NCBI RefSeq assembly: GCF_000426285.1
Contig: NZ_AUFB01000014.1
Coordinates: forward strand, 103,729 to 167,728
Direction: 5' to 3'
Source: Rhizobium leucaenae USDA 9039
GTDB taxonomy: Bacteria > Pseudomonadota > Alphaproteobacteria > Rhizobiales > Rhizobiaceae
DNA: 64,000 nucleotides
Below the pieces are notes generated by a model. It was not told the origin of the DNA. It searched no databases and worked only from the letters and a program-made list of their open reading frames with translations. This document shows positions 17,535 to 24,865 of this stretch, one piece after another (position 1 is the stretch's first letter; every line of letters starts with the position of its first letter). The translations under genes were made by a program, and so were the position numbers.

Positions 17535-17770
17535 CACGCCGCCCTCCCATAACGATATCCCAACAATTCCAAACGATCGGCAATCATAAACAGATTGTCG
17601 GCCTGCCGCTCGCGGCGATAGCCGCAATTGGTATTCGCGGCGGCAACCTGCCTCAGGCTGGCGGGTTGGAGGCCATCGGCAATCGCGCGCTCGATCGTGA
17701 GCAGGGGGACGTTGCTGTTGGCGGCTGGCGGGCGCGTCGTGGCGGGCTGATGTCTTCTTGGTGTGGCCAT
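17534..17770 (-). CDS. Small phage protein, 78 residues, unknown
   Basis: Begins MATPRRHQPATTRPPA after the strong leader AAGAAGGAGACCACC shared by many genes of this phage. Has a polar N-terminus, then a helical part with NLFMIADRLELLGY. No family recognised. First gene after the minus-strand terminator at 17791-17848, so it may depend on read-through or a local promoter. Confidence 0.65.
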   Translation of the reverse strand: MATPRRHQPATTRPPAANSNVPLLTIERAIADGLQPASLRQVAAANTNCGYRRERQADNLFMIADRLELLGYRYGRAA

Positions 17771-17790
17771 GGTGGTCTCCTTCTTGTGGT

Positions 17791-17848
17791 GGTTAAAAGA
17801 AACGCGGCCCGCAACGGTAGTTGCAGCCAGCCATCAACGGGCCGCGTT
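17791..17848 (-). terminator. Intrinsic terminator within the left operon
   Basis: AACGCGGCCCG pairs with CGGGCCGCGTT (11 bp, about 28-base loop). On the minus strand it is followed by TCTTTTAACC. It splits the left operon between the 32-residue membrane protein and the int/xis group, and so could regulate integration genes. Confidence 0.65.
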
Positions 17849-17863
17849 CTATTGGGCTAGCGG

Positions 17864-17962
17864 CTAGTGCACTAGATAACTAGCCCAAACGGTGATTGCG
17901 CAGACGAACGCGCCAGCCGATAGGGCGGCGCAGATGTCTTGGATTAGGTCTCGGAATGTCAT
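17864..17962 (-). CDS. 32-residue single-pass membrane peptide
   Basis: Translation from ATG 17962 gives MTFRDLIQDICAALSAGAFV then CAITVWASYLVH, one hydrophobic helix of about 20 residues. The start overlaps the stop of the upstream gene as ATGA, which implies translational coupling. Too short for normal gene callers. Possible holin-like, exclusion or regulatory peptide; function not known. Confidence 0.5.
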   Translation of the reverse strand: MTFRDLIQDICAALSAGAFVCAITVWASYLVH

Positions 17963-18309
17963 TCCGCACCGCCATGCTTCGCAAGGAGGTCTGCGGCGAG
18001 GAGCGTAATTTTTGCCTGCCTCTTGTGCTCAATTTCCAAATCGTGCTGACGCTCTGCGAGCCGCAGTGCTCGCTCTTGGATGTGCGGCACAAGCAAACCA
18101 TAAAGACCTTCCGACACTTCCATGTCGCGCAGGCGCTCGCCCCGGCCTCCCCACACGCTGTCAAACATGCCGTAGACATGGAACGTTGCGCGCGTCGTCG
18201 AGTGAATGGTTACATCCACCTCAAACCAAAGACCGCGATTGTGCTGAAGGAACACCTTACGAAGGTTCGCGGGCATTCCGATTTTGAAGGGAAAGAATTC
18301 CTCCACCAT
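17959..18309 (-). CDS. Conserved phage protein, 116 residues, unknown
   Basis: ATG at 18309 overlaps the upstream stop (TGATG). The sequence MVEEFFPFKIGMPANLRKVF has a beta-rich N-terminal half (WFEVDVTIHSTTRATFHVYG) and a charged helical C-terminus (RALRLAERQHDLEIEHKRQA). No known motif. Confidence 0.65.
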   Translation of the reverse strand: MVEEFFPFKIGMPANLRKVFLQHNRGLWFEVDVTIHSTTRATFHVYGMFDSVWGGRGERLRDMEVSEGLYGLLVPHIQERALRLAERQHDLEIEHKRQAKITLLAADLLAKHGGAE

Positions 18310-18503
18310 CACTCACCCCCTTCCAGCGATGCCAGCAAGCGCCCCGGCTTGGCACGCCGCGCCAACGCAAAACGACCGCGGCAATCTACATTGCGCGGGC
18401 GGGGATGTTTCTTGGCTTTGTAATCAGCGCGGCGCATCGGCTCGTCGCTGCCGGCGGCGCAGGATGTAGGTCTGTAATCGTCTTCTACTAATTCTCTGAG
18501 CAT
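18309..18503 (-). CDS. Small basic phage protein, 64 residues
   Basis: ATG 18503 follows the phage's common leader GAGGAGACGACA; an in-frame upstream ATG at 18530 lacks one. Begins MLRELVEDDYRPTSC, then basic (KAKKHPRPRNVDCRGRF). First gene after the leftward promoter at 18553-18582. No family recognised. Confidence 0.6.
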   Translation of the reverse strand: MLRELVEDDYRPTSCAAGSDEPMRRADYKAKKHPRPRNVDCRGRFALARRAKPGRLLASLEGGE

Positions 18504-18552
18504 TGTCGTCTCCTCGGTGGTGACCGCCATGGTTAGATGCGGCAGTTAGGAG

Positions 18553-18582
18553 ACAATAGGACGGAAAGTAGCGACGAGTCAA
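18553..18582 (-). promoter_or_regulatory. Leftward early promoter (PL-like)
   Basis: On the minus strand TTGACT, 18 bp, TATTGT. The spacer contains GCTACTTTC, the reverse of the AAAGTAGC sites flanking the CI-like repressor, so repression by that protein is expected. Confidence 0.65.
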
Positions 18583-18610
18583 GAGGAAAGTTGCAAAGAA
18601 AGTAGCGGCA
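18563..18610. promoter_or_regulatory. Three candidate CI operators, left side
   Basis: AAAGTAGCGA, AAAGTTGCAA and AAAGTAGCGG occur within 48 bp, overlapping and just upstream of the leftward promoter. The same words recur on the other side of the repressor gene. Confidence 0.6.
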
Positions 18611-18614
18611 AAAT

Positions 18615-19346
18615 TTAGCTCTCGCCGCTACCTACGATTCGATGAACCCTAGCGACCATCTTTAGCGGGATCGAAACGGGTTGTGCTGGATTGAATTGGA
18701 ATAGCTCCAAACTATCATCGTGCCAGGCGATAAATTGCTTTATATATGCGCCCTCAGGATTGTTCTCGTCCTCGCCGATCTGGACGACGCAAAAATCCTT
18801 TTCCTTCAGCGGCTTGTATGGATGAACATAAACAAGCTCGCCCGGGTAATACCTCGGAATCATCGATGTGCCGTGGACATAGACGGCGTAGCTTCCCTCA
18901 ATTGATCCCAAGTCCGGATGGGCCGGCACCCAATCAGTTGTTTCGTTTACCATTATCAATCGATCAGGATCACCTGCTGCCGCCCACCCGTGCACAGGCA
19001 CCATCCCCGCCCGTTCGGCATTTTTTTGACGCACCATAATATTAACTCCACTAGCTGCTTTCGACGCTGTGGAAGAAGATAGGGCGCGCATCTTGATGCG
19101 TCCCTTAATTTTGCTCGGTTTCTTCTCGTCGATGGCGTCCAGATCCATCATTGCGTCAGCTTCATTCAAGGGAATGCCAAATCCGTTGGCGTATACCTCC
19201 CAATCATTCGGACGAGTCGTTTCGCCGCGTTCGACCTTGCCGAATGCCGCCCTCTCGACGCCAATGTAATCAGCGGCCGCCTCTTGCGACATTTGACGCG
19301 CCTGACGCTCAACTTTCAACCGCTCACCAAATCGGGACATCTTCAT
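18615..19346 (-). CDS. CI-like phage repressor with S24 peptidase domain
   Basis: Maintains lysogeny by binding early operators; S24 repressors self-cleave on RecA activation. The N-terminal XRE helix-turn-helix (RFGERLKVERQARQMSQEAA, YIGVERAAFGKVERGET) is followed by a linker and a LexA-like domain. The catalytic Ser is in VHGTSMIPRYYPG and the Lys in GAYIKQFI. 243 residues, full length. Lies between divergent promoters at 18553-18582 and 19417-19446, as cI does in lambda. Predicted SOS-inducible because both catalytic residues are kept. Confidence 0.9.
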   Translation of the reverse strand: MKMSRFGERLKVERQARQMSQEAAADYIGVERAAFGKVERGETTRPNDWEVYANGFGIPLNEADAMMDLDAIDEKKPSKIKGRIKMRALSSSTASKAASGVNIMVRQKNAERAGMVPVHGWAAAGDPDRLIMVNETTDWVPAHPDLGSIEGSYAVYVHGTSMIPRYYPGELVYVHPYKPLKEKDFCVVQIGEDENNPEGAYIKQFIAWHDDSLELFQFNPAQPVSIPLKMVARVHRIVGSGES

Positions 19347-19392
19347 TCAACCCTTAATGAAATCAATGCGCTACTATATACCATAAAAAAAT

Positions 19393-19460
19393 AGTTGCGT
19401 GTTGCTACTTTTTTGGTTGACTAAAAAGTAGCGAAAGGCGTATACAAAAGTTGCAAGAGT
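19393..19460 (+). promoter_or_regulatory. Rightward early promoter (PR-like) with CI operators
   Basis: TTGACT (19417-19422), 18 bp, TATACA (19441-19446). Sites AGTTGCG, the inverted pair GCTACTTTTT/AAAAAGTAGC, and AAAGTTGCAAG overlap it. The repressor gene starts 50 bp to the left, so the same region probably holds its own promoter. Confidence 0.72.
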
Positions 19461-19581
19461 GAACCGACGCACTACAAAAGGCGTAGGCGATTTAGAACCA
19501 AAGATTTTTCATTCACGCAATATTAGAACTGCGATTTTTTCAGCGACATTTTATCGAGGCAACCATTTGAGGAGTTCAAGC

Positions 19582-19689
19582 ATGCGGCGAAATAAAAGGA
19601 AAAACCCTCCCAGAAGAGTTTATGCGCCGAAAGGCGCAGGACCGCCTAGAAGAAGAACAGGCCGCCATGAGGGCGGCCTTTCCTTTTAG
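19582..19689 (+). CDS. 35-residue Arg-rich peptide
   Basis: ATG 19582 follows TGAGGAG. Product MRRNKRKNPPRRVYAPKGAG continues PPRRRTGRHEGGLSF, 10 Arg in 35 residues. It is the first frame of the rightward early transcript and its end is encoded inside an intrinsic terminator. Position and composition recall lambda N, but homology is not claimed; the frame may be chance. Confidence 0.4.
   Translation: MRRNKRKNPPRRVYAPKGAGPPRRRTGRHEGGLSF
19660..19687 (+). terminator. Early intrinsic terminator
   Basis: GGCCGCC, ATGA loop, GGGCGGCC, then TTTCCTTTT. It stands between the rightward promoter and the first conserved early gene, so most early transcription must read through it. Confidence 0.75.
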
Positions 19690-19765
19690 TAGGAGCACCT
19701 CGCTTCTAAAACGCCCGTCAGCAGCGTCGGAATGGCTGACACACCACGCAAGAGGAGACTACGAA

Positions 19766-20449
19766 ATGACGACTGCAACAAAGAGAGAAGTTGGCATCGA
19801 GCTTCCGCCGCTGAACATCAATCTTATGGAGGTTACGCTTATCGGCGACTCCCCGTTGATTGTTCATTCATGGTCGAGCAAGGCGAAGAAAGAAATGCTC
19901 GACAAGCAGATGAAAGTCGCGAAGGGCGCCAAAGAGGCCAAAGACCCGCGCGCCGACTACGAGGCCAGCATGTACAGAATGGCCGATGGCGGATACGGAT
20001 TCCCATCAGTTGGCTTCAAGGCTGCTGCGGTAACCGCCGGCACGTCGGTAGCCGGACTTACGAAGATCGCTGCCAGACAGGCGTTCGCAGTCCTCGGCGA
20101 GGACGCTGACATCAAGGGCGCGTTCGCAGGCTCAGTCTCGCGCGTCAACCTGGCCCGCATCGAGGGCTGCCTGCCGCAAATGCGCGAAGATATGGTGCGC
20201 GTCGGCATGGGTACAGCAGACCTACGGTATCGCGCCGAATTCCCCAACTGGCGAACGAAAATCCTCCTGAAATACAACGCCAACGTCTTGAGCGAGTCTC
20301 AAATCCTTAACCTCCTCAACGTTGCAGGCTTCGCGGTCGGTGTCGGCGAATGGCGGCCTGAAAAAGACGGCCAGTATGGTTGCTTCCATGTCGCCACACA
20401 GGCGGAACTTGAGGCGATCGAAGCCGAAGCTGCGAAGGTAGCGGCATGA
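19766..20449 (+). CDS. Conserved early phage protein, 227 residues
   Basis: ATG 19766 after AAGAGGAGACTACGAA; the open frame upstream is leader. A family common in proteobacterial prophages with no assigned function. Recognisable blocks are VTLIGDSPLIVHSWSSKAKK, GGYGFPSVGFKAAAV, MREDMVRVGMGTADLRYR and LLNVAGFAVGVGEWRPEKDG. No catalytic motif is obvious. It overlaps the next gene by 4 bp. Position at the start of the recombination region suggests a role in DNA metabolism, as inference only. Confidence 0.82.
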   Translation: MTTATKREVGIELPPLNINLMEVTLIGDSPLIVHSWSSKAKKEMLDKQMKVAKGAKEAKDPRADYEASMYRMADGGYGFPSVGFKAAAVTAGTSVAGLTKIAARQAFAVLGEDADIKGAFAGSVSRVNLARIEGCLPQMREDMVRVGMGTADLRYRAEFPNWRTKILLKYNANVLSESQILNLLNVAGFAVGVGEWRPEKDGQYGCFHVATQAELEAIEAEAAKVAA

Positions 20450-20946
20450 AAATCGCCGGTTTCGAATTCGCAGATGGCGCCAGATTCCAATCTGGCGCCA
20501 ACACCAACGCCAAGGCGGTCGGGGAGCATCTCGACCTTCTTCGCCAAAAACTACACGGCGAGCTAACTCCAAAGGATGTTCTTGACGACGCTCGTCACGA
20601 CAATTCCCCGCTCCATTCATTCTTTGAGTGGGATGACAGCGAGGCAGCCGAGCAATACAGGCTGCAGCAGGCGCGCGGACTAATCCGCAGTGTTGTGGCT
20701 ATTTATACACAGCCAGACAAGCCCGCTATCCGCACGAAGATGTTTGTGCATATCCCAGAACCAGGCGCTCAGCATTACCGAGAAGCAAGCCACGCCATGT
20801 CGCAAACTGCGACACGCAAGGCAGTTCTGCAAACAGCGTGGCGCGAATTGCAGGCGTGGCGCAAGCGCTATTCTGACCTGAAGGAATTCAGCGATCTCTT
20901 CCAAGTTATCGACGACGCCGCGAAAGATATAAAGCGCGCCGCTTAG
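20446..20946 (+). CDS. Early phage protein, 166 residues, unknown
   Basis: Overlaps the preceding gene by 4 bp (ATGA). Begins MKIAGFEFADGARFQSGANT; mostly helical, with a C-terminal RRYSDLKEF-like helix (QAWRKRYSDLKEFSDLFQVI). Companion of the preceding protein in many phages as far as I recall. No domain identified. Confidence 0.75.
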   Translation: MKIAGFEFADGARFQSGANTNAKAVGEHLDLLRQKLHGELTPKDVLDDARHDNSPLHSFFEWDDSEAAEQYRLQQARGLIRSVVAIYTQPDKPAIRTKMFVHIPEPGAQHYREASHAMSQTATRKAVLQTAWRELQAWRKRYSDLKEFSDLFQVIDDAAKDIKRAA

Positions 20947-20956
20947 TTGCGCTAGG

Positions 20957-21235
20957 CATGGCAGGTAAGGTGAGTCAAGGTGAGGCCCGGTCCGGCCAGT
21001 CGGGTTGGGGCAGGCATGGCGGGGTTAGGCGCGTCACGTTGCGGTGAGTCGCGGAATGGCAGGCGAGGCGAGGTTTGTTGGGGACAGGCAAGGTGAGCTG
21101 CGGCAGGCGAGGTTAGGTCGGTTATGGCCAGGATAGGCACGGCGGGGCAGGCATGGTGAGGTGGGGTTAGGCGCGGCAAGGCTAGTTCTGGTTGGGCACG
21201 TCAAGGCAGGCAAGGCGAGTCGGGTTAAGGCTAGG
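20957..21235. repeat. Degenerate GGNNN pentamer array
   Basis: About 280 bp where GG recurs nearly every five bases, giving words such as GGCAT GGCAG, GGTTA, GGCAA, GGCGA and GGTGA. The phase drifts by one base a few times. Strand asymmetry is extreme (G-rich top strand, few C or T runs). No frame on either strand is convincing. It fills most of the 422 bp gap between 20946 and 21369. Confidence 0.75.
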
Positions 21236-21368
21236 AAAGTTTTTGTCTACGTCCGGCAGGCACGGCTAATTCATCGCGGTGGGGCGAGTTAAGCCCCGGC
21301 AGGTATAAAACAGTTGCGAGTGACTAGTTGTGTCACCCGCAATCCACCACCACAAGAAGGAGACCGAA

Positions 21369-21863
21369 ATGAGATTCAATAAAATAGAACGCGAGAAATA
21401 CGGCATCAGTATCGAACTGATGTCGAGAATGTGCGGCCTGAGCACGGCCCGCATCAAGACCATTGAGGACGGTTATCTCGATCTTATCGGTCGCGGCGTC
21501 CCTGCCGATCGTCTCAAAGCCACAGCTGACAGTGACCGCATGTTAGCGGTAGTAGACGAAATCAAAGCGGAACAGGATGGCCAGGTTGAGGCGCTGATGG
21601 GACGCCTCGTTGCGAGCGGAATTGATGTTTCCCTGAAGACGATGCACCAGCCTGGGCGCACCACAGTATACCAAGCGGAATTGTCGTGCAGCGACCATGT
21701 GGGCAAAAGCTTATCGTCAATCGGACGCGCGCGAGCGCCGCTTTCGGCGCTGATGTCTTCTATTGACGTAATGCGAGGAGTTGTCGGCATGGTTGCCCCG
21801 CTCTTCCCCGCCGTTGAGCCGAACATGGATCCGAAGACGGCAAAAGAGCGACCGATCGCCTAA
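21369..21863 (+). CDS. Early phage protein, 164 residues, unknown
   Basis: ATG 21369 after CACCACAAGAAGGAGACCGAA. Sequence MRFNKIEREKYGISIELMSR with helical N-terminus; GLSTARIKTIEDGYLDLIGR could be a helix-turn-helix-like element near residue 24, but weakly. No known domain. Monocistronic, ending just before a large hairpin. Confidence 0.65.
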   Translation: MRFNKIEREKYGISIELMSRMCGLSTARIKTIEDGYLDLIGRGVPADRLKATADSDRMLAVVDEIKAEQDGQVEALMGRLVASGIDVSLKTMHQPGRTTVYQAELSCSDHVGKSLSSIGRARAPLSALMSSIDVMRGVVGMVAPLFPAVEPNMDPKTAKERPIA

Positions 21864-22007
21864 ATAAAGCACCACCCCTCCGAGCCGACCCTAAGGTCAG
21901 CACCACCTGCTTAGCGGCTCGGAGAGATGGACCCTACTATCTCGGGGGAGGAGACTGGCCAGAAGCGAGCCTTGGAACCCCGGATTTCGATACTGACACC
22001 ACATCAG
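21862..22007 (-). ncRNA. Candidate small RNA under a repressor-type promoter
   Basis: A strong minus-strand promoter (22015-22044) points into about 145 bases with no reading frame. It contains a stable hairpin at 21878-21924 (CTCCGAGCCG with CGGCTCGGAG, inner CTAAG/CTTAG, 3-base bulge) and then GCTTTATTT near 21862. This fits a small transcript ending beside the 3' end of the 21369 gene. Not provable without RNA data. Confidence 0.4.
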
Positions 22008-22014
22008 CGCCAAA

Positions 22015-22044
22015 TGTATACCAAACATTTAGCAAATTTGTCAA
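22015..22044 (-). promoter_or_regulatory. Leftward promoter containing the ACAAATTTG operator
   Basis: On the minus strand TTGACA, 18 bp, TATACA. The -35 box runs into ACAAATTTGC, the half-palindrome shared with five other sites in this prophage. It lies just past the stop of the second repressor. Confidence 0.65.
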
Positions 22045-22073
22045 GCCCTATGTGTGGGCCGCCTACGCCAACA

Positions 22074-22670
22074 CTACAACGCAACTCTCTCGGCAAGGAC
22101 GATCACATGCACTGCACGAACATCACGAATCGTCATCGTCTTGCCGCCGCGCTCGATCTCGGCATTGCTATCGGCAACGGCAACCAGCCGGCCGATCCAC
22201 GCCATGCCGTTCTTTGCGTGAACCAAAACTTCGTTGCCAGGCTGCGGCCAGACGGTCGTATCAAGCCAAGCTTTGGTGCCAGCCAGCAAGGCAGGCTCCA
22301 TGATTTTCGTGTCGATCAGGATGGCGTACCGCCCATGCGGAATGTTCTTTCCGGCGAACGTCGGAGGCGGGAACCGGTATTTGCCCTCTTTGCGGTCTGC
22401 GATCATGCCGTGCACGCTGGTAGCAGTGAGCGACTTTGGGGTTGTTTTGGTGTTGTCGCGCGCTTCGTCGACCGCATCGCGTACGGTATCGACTTCCACG
22501 CCAAGAAAGCTCGCAATGGACTCGTACATATGCGGGCGCGGCAAGCTCCCCATTTTCCACCGGCTGAATGTCTGTTGCAGCCAGCCGTATTGCTCCGCGA
22601 CTTCGCGGTCGGTCATAGCGGCTTGCTTGTCGACAAGCATTTTGGCGAAACGTGAACGGGAGGGCGCCAT
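22074..22670 (-). CDS. Second phage repressor with inactive S24-like domain
   Basis: 198 residues. The N-terminal HTH region (MTDREVAEQYGWLQQTFSRW) is followed by a LexA-fold C-terminus. Aligned by eye to the CI-like protein at 18615, the catalytic Ser position (TSM) reads KIM in IDTKIMEPALLAG, and the Lys (YIKQF) reads WIGRL. Both active residues are thus missing, so self-cleavage is not expected. Its promoter region at 22689-22703 and five other sites carry the same ACAAATTTG palindrome, making it the likely binding protein. It could act as a Cro/CII-like or immunity regulator. Confidence 0.78.
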   Translation of the reverse strand: MAPSRSRFAKMLVDKQAAMTDREVAEQYGWLQQTFSRWKMGSLPRPHMYESIASFLGVEVDTVRDAVDEARDNTKTTPKSLTATSVHGMIADRKEGKYRFPPPTFAGKNIPHGRYAILIDTKIMEPALLAGTKAWLDTTVWPQPGNEVLVHAKNGMAWIGRLVAVADSNAEIERGGKTMTIRDVRAVHVIVLAERVAL

Positions 22671-22688
22671 AATCTTTTAATCCAGCCT

Positions 22689-22703
22689 TTGACAAATTTG
22701 TAA
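22689..22703. promoter_or_regulatory. ACAAATTTGT operator between the second repressor and 22792
   Basis: TTGACAAATTTGTAA in the divergent gap. The palindrome ACAAATTTGT overlaps a -35-like TTGACA for the rightward genes and should also autoregulate the repressor. Confidence 0.7.
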
Positions 22704-22791
22704 ATTGATACCACTGTAGCCGATAGTTGGCAAGCGCACCGGTTTTGCCACTACTGCGTCGTAAGGCGCTACACCACAAGAGGAGATTGAG

Positions 22792-23022
22792 ATGGGTGAT
22801 CACAAGGGCGACCCGGCCAAGCAGCCTGATATCTGTCGCAACCCGGTCTTTACGCGGTACTCCGAAGACTTTCCGCGTCCACCTGGCGGGTGGGGAGACG
22901 GTGTTTGGTCGAAGTGCCCGAACATCAAAGAACAGACAGACTACATCGACTTCGACGGAGAGCAATACGATTGCGACGTATGCGGCAAGTCATATTACCT
23001 CGACTATGAGGACATGAAGTAA
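22792..23022 (+). CDS. Small phage protein with Cys pairs, 76 residues
   Basis: ATG 22792 after CACAAGAGGAGATTGAG. Ends with a CPNIKEQTDYIDFDGEQYDC then DVCGKSYYLDY stretch, resembling a zinc-ribbon-like half site. First gene of the middle operon next to the divergent repressor. No family name. Confidence 0.7.
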   Translation: MGDHKGDPAKQPDICRNPVFTRYSEDFPRPPGGWGDGVWSKCPNIKEQTDYIDFDGEQYDCDVCGKSYYLDYEDMK

Positions 23023-23056
23023 CCACCACCACACCACCACCACAAGAGGAGACACA

Positions 23057-23368
23057 ATGACCCAGATTACCAGTGGAATGCTGGCAGATATGCACGCCCG
23101 CAGATTGAGCGGCGAGACTGTCGCGTCAATCGCGGCCGACTACAAGATCAAGCCGATGACGGCATATCAGCGCATGAGACGCACCTACGGTCTCGAGAAC
23201 TATTCGGCGCACCCGCTCGTAGCGGCGAACGACAATCACCCCGACCGCATTACTCGCATGATTCCCCACAACGGCGGCTGCTCGACGACCTCCGGCCTGA
23301 TGCCTGTTTCGCTGGCGCGGTCTGCTGAAGCGGGCGACGCAGGTGAAGAAGAGCGGGTGGCGGCATGA
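23057..23368 (+). CDS. Small HTH-like phage protein, 103 residues
   Basis: ATG 23057 after CACCACAAGAGGAGACACA. Residues 10-45 (DMHARRLSGETVASIAADYK, IKPMTAYQRMRRTYG) look like a homeodomain-type DNA-binding helix-turn-helix. Contains VAANDN near residue 56. Overlaps the next gene by 4 bp. Confidence 0.7.
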   Translation: MTQITSGMLADMHARRLSGETVASIAADYKIKPMTAYQRMRRTYGLENYSAHPLVAANDNHPDRITRMIPHNGGCSTTSGLMPVSLARSAEAGDAGEEERVAA

Positions 23369-23679
23369 CCACAACACCGGAAACCACTTGCGACTGCACC
23401 TTCTTCGACGAGGGCGATTGGGTTGAATCCCGCCTCAACACCGACGTGTTCGGGATCGTGGTCGGCGAAGCAGACTTCGGACGATTCTACAACGTGCAGC
23501 TTGCCGGCTCCATGGAGATCAAACAGTTCTTCGCCGTCACGCTCCGCCACATGGACGTACAGGAAGATGAGCCGCCGATGCCTGCCAAGGCCAAGGAAGA
23601 CGGCGAAAACGTAGTGCGTGTTGATTTCACCAAGGGCGCGCGCTTGCGTCCGGATAGCAAAACGGAAGGAGCAGCGTGA
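23365..23679 (+). CDS. Small phage protein, 104 residues, unknown
   Basis: Coupled to the upstream gene by ATGA. An SH3-like start (EGDWVESRLNTDVFGIVVGE) suggests a small barrel; the C-terminus is acidic then basic. The downstream gene has similar barrels. No known family. Confidence 0.65.
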   Translation: MTTTPETTCDCTFFDEGDWVESRLNTDVFGIVVGEADFGRFYNVQLAGSMEIKQFFAVTLRHMDVQEDEPPMPAKAKEDGENVVRVDFTKGARLRPDSKTEGAA

Positions 23680-24788
23680 TGGGGAAGTTTAAAGTGGGGG
23701 ATCGGGTAAGACGCGTTAAGGCGAGCGATTGGCCAGACCAGTTTGGTAAGGTCGGCAAGGAATACACGGTTCTTGAAGTTCCATCAGACTATTTGGTTGT
23801 CGTGATTGCTGGTCAATCTGGCGCCAGCGCCAGCGCATTCGAACTCGTCGCGCCGGAGGCATGGCAGCCGAAGGTTGGCGATCGGGTTGTCGCGACTGAA
23901 GGCTGCAACGTCGATATCGAAAACCACTGGAATACGTATTTTCGCAAAGACAACGGTGACATCATTGATGGCGCTCTAGTCGTCGCAAGCGTGTATGAGC
24001 ATAAAATTGGCCTGAGCAACAAGGTCGGTCGCAGCTTCTTCTATATGAAACACGAAAGCCTGAAGTTAGCGCTGGCACCCGCACCCCTCACCATCACTGC
24101 CGGCAAGTTCTACAAGACGCGCGACGGTCGCAAGGTCGGGCCAATGGAAGCTGGCGCTTTTGGCGGAATCTACGATATCAGCCGAGCCGTTACCGGACAG
24201 CCTTGGTATAGCGACGGCGCCTTTATCAAGGGCGAAACCAGCAAGCTAGACCTCATCGCCGAATGGGTCGACGAGCCGGCCGTTGTTGCCAACGACAACG
24301 CGTCGAAGTTCAAGGTTGGTGACAAGATCCGTCACAAGGGCCTCGGTTACGAAGGTTACATCAAGGAGATTCGCGACGGCGATATCGCGATTACGCACTG
24401 GCCGAAGACTGGCTGGGGCGGATGCGACCCCTTCGAAGATCTAGAACTCATCTCACCGTCCACCACTCCCCAGCCCACCGCCATCGTCGCCCTCATCGAG
24501 AACGGCCAGCCAAAGCCGGCCTTTGAGCCGAAGGTTCACGCCAGCGAAGCCGACGCAACCAAGGAAGCGGAACGGCTGGCCGGCCTGTATCGCGGGCAGC
24601 GTTTCGGCGTCTTCGTTCTTTCCGACACTCGCGAAACGGACAAGCCGGACTATGGGCACGAATGGAAGAACCTTGCGGCGGTAGGCCAGAAGATCCACGC
24701 AATCAAGGAACTGCGCAGCCTTACCGGCATGAAGCTGAAGCCTGCCAAGGATGTTGTCGAGAACTTCCTCGACGAGATCGCCGCCTAA
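23679..24788 (+). CDS. Multi-domain SH3-like phage protein with L7/L12-like C-terminus
   Basis: 369 residues from ATG 23679, overlapping the upstream stop (TGATG). Repeated barrel starts are visible: FKVGDRVRRVKASDW (residue 4), PKVGDRVVATEGC (near 67) and FKVGDKIRHKGLGYEGYI (near 210). The last is preceded by an AVVANDN linker. The final 30 residues, HAIKELRSLTGMKLKPAKDV, closely resemble the ribosomal protein L7/L12 C-terminal helix pattern (VREITGLGLKEAKDLVE). I know no named family with this fusion. Function unknown; a translation-linked role would be speculation. Confidence 0.7.
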   Translation: MGKFKVGDRVRRVKASDWPDQFGKVGKEYTVLEVPSDYLVVVIAGQSGASASAFELVAPEAWQPKVGDRVVATEGCNVDIENHWNTYFRKDNGDIIDGALVVASVYEHKIGLSNKVGRSFFYMKHESLKLALAPAPLTITAGKFYKTRDGRKVGPMEAGAFGGIYDISRAVTGQPWYSDGAFIKGETSKLDLIAEWVDEPAVVANDNASKFKVGDKIRHKGLGYEGYIKEIRDGDIAITHWPKTGWGGCDPFEDLELISPSTTPQPTAIVALIENGQPKPAFEPKVHASEADATKEAERLAGLYRGQRFGVFVLSDTRETDKPDYGHEWKNLAAVGQKIHAIKELRSLTGMKLKPAKDVVENFLDEIAA

Positions 24789-24865
24789 CTCTAACCACAC
24801 CAGCCACCACAGCAACACCAACGCCGTGCGCCCACCGAGCGCACGGCAAGAGGAGACTATTGACC

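Noticed and set aside
20957..21235. Repeat array read as CRISPR
   Set aside because: Units are about five bases and degenerate; there are no constant repeats of 23-40 bp separated by unique spacers. I saw no CRISPR array anywhere in the window.
21927..22655. 242-codon plus-strand frame opposite the second repressor
   Set aside because: Its translation is rich in shadow-type Arg/His/Pro. The minus-strand repressor has HTH and LexA-fold features.
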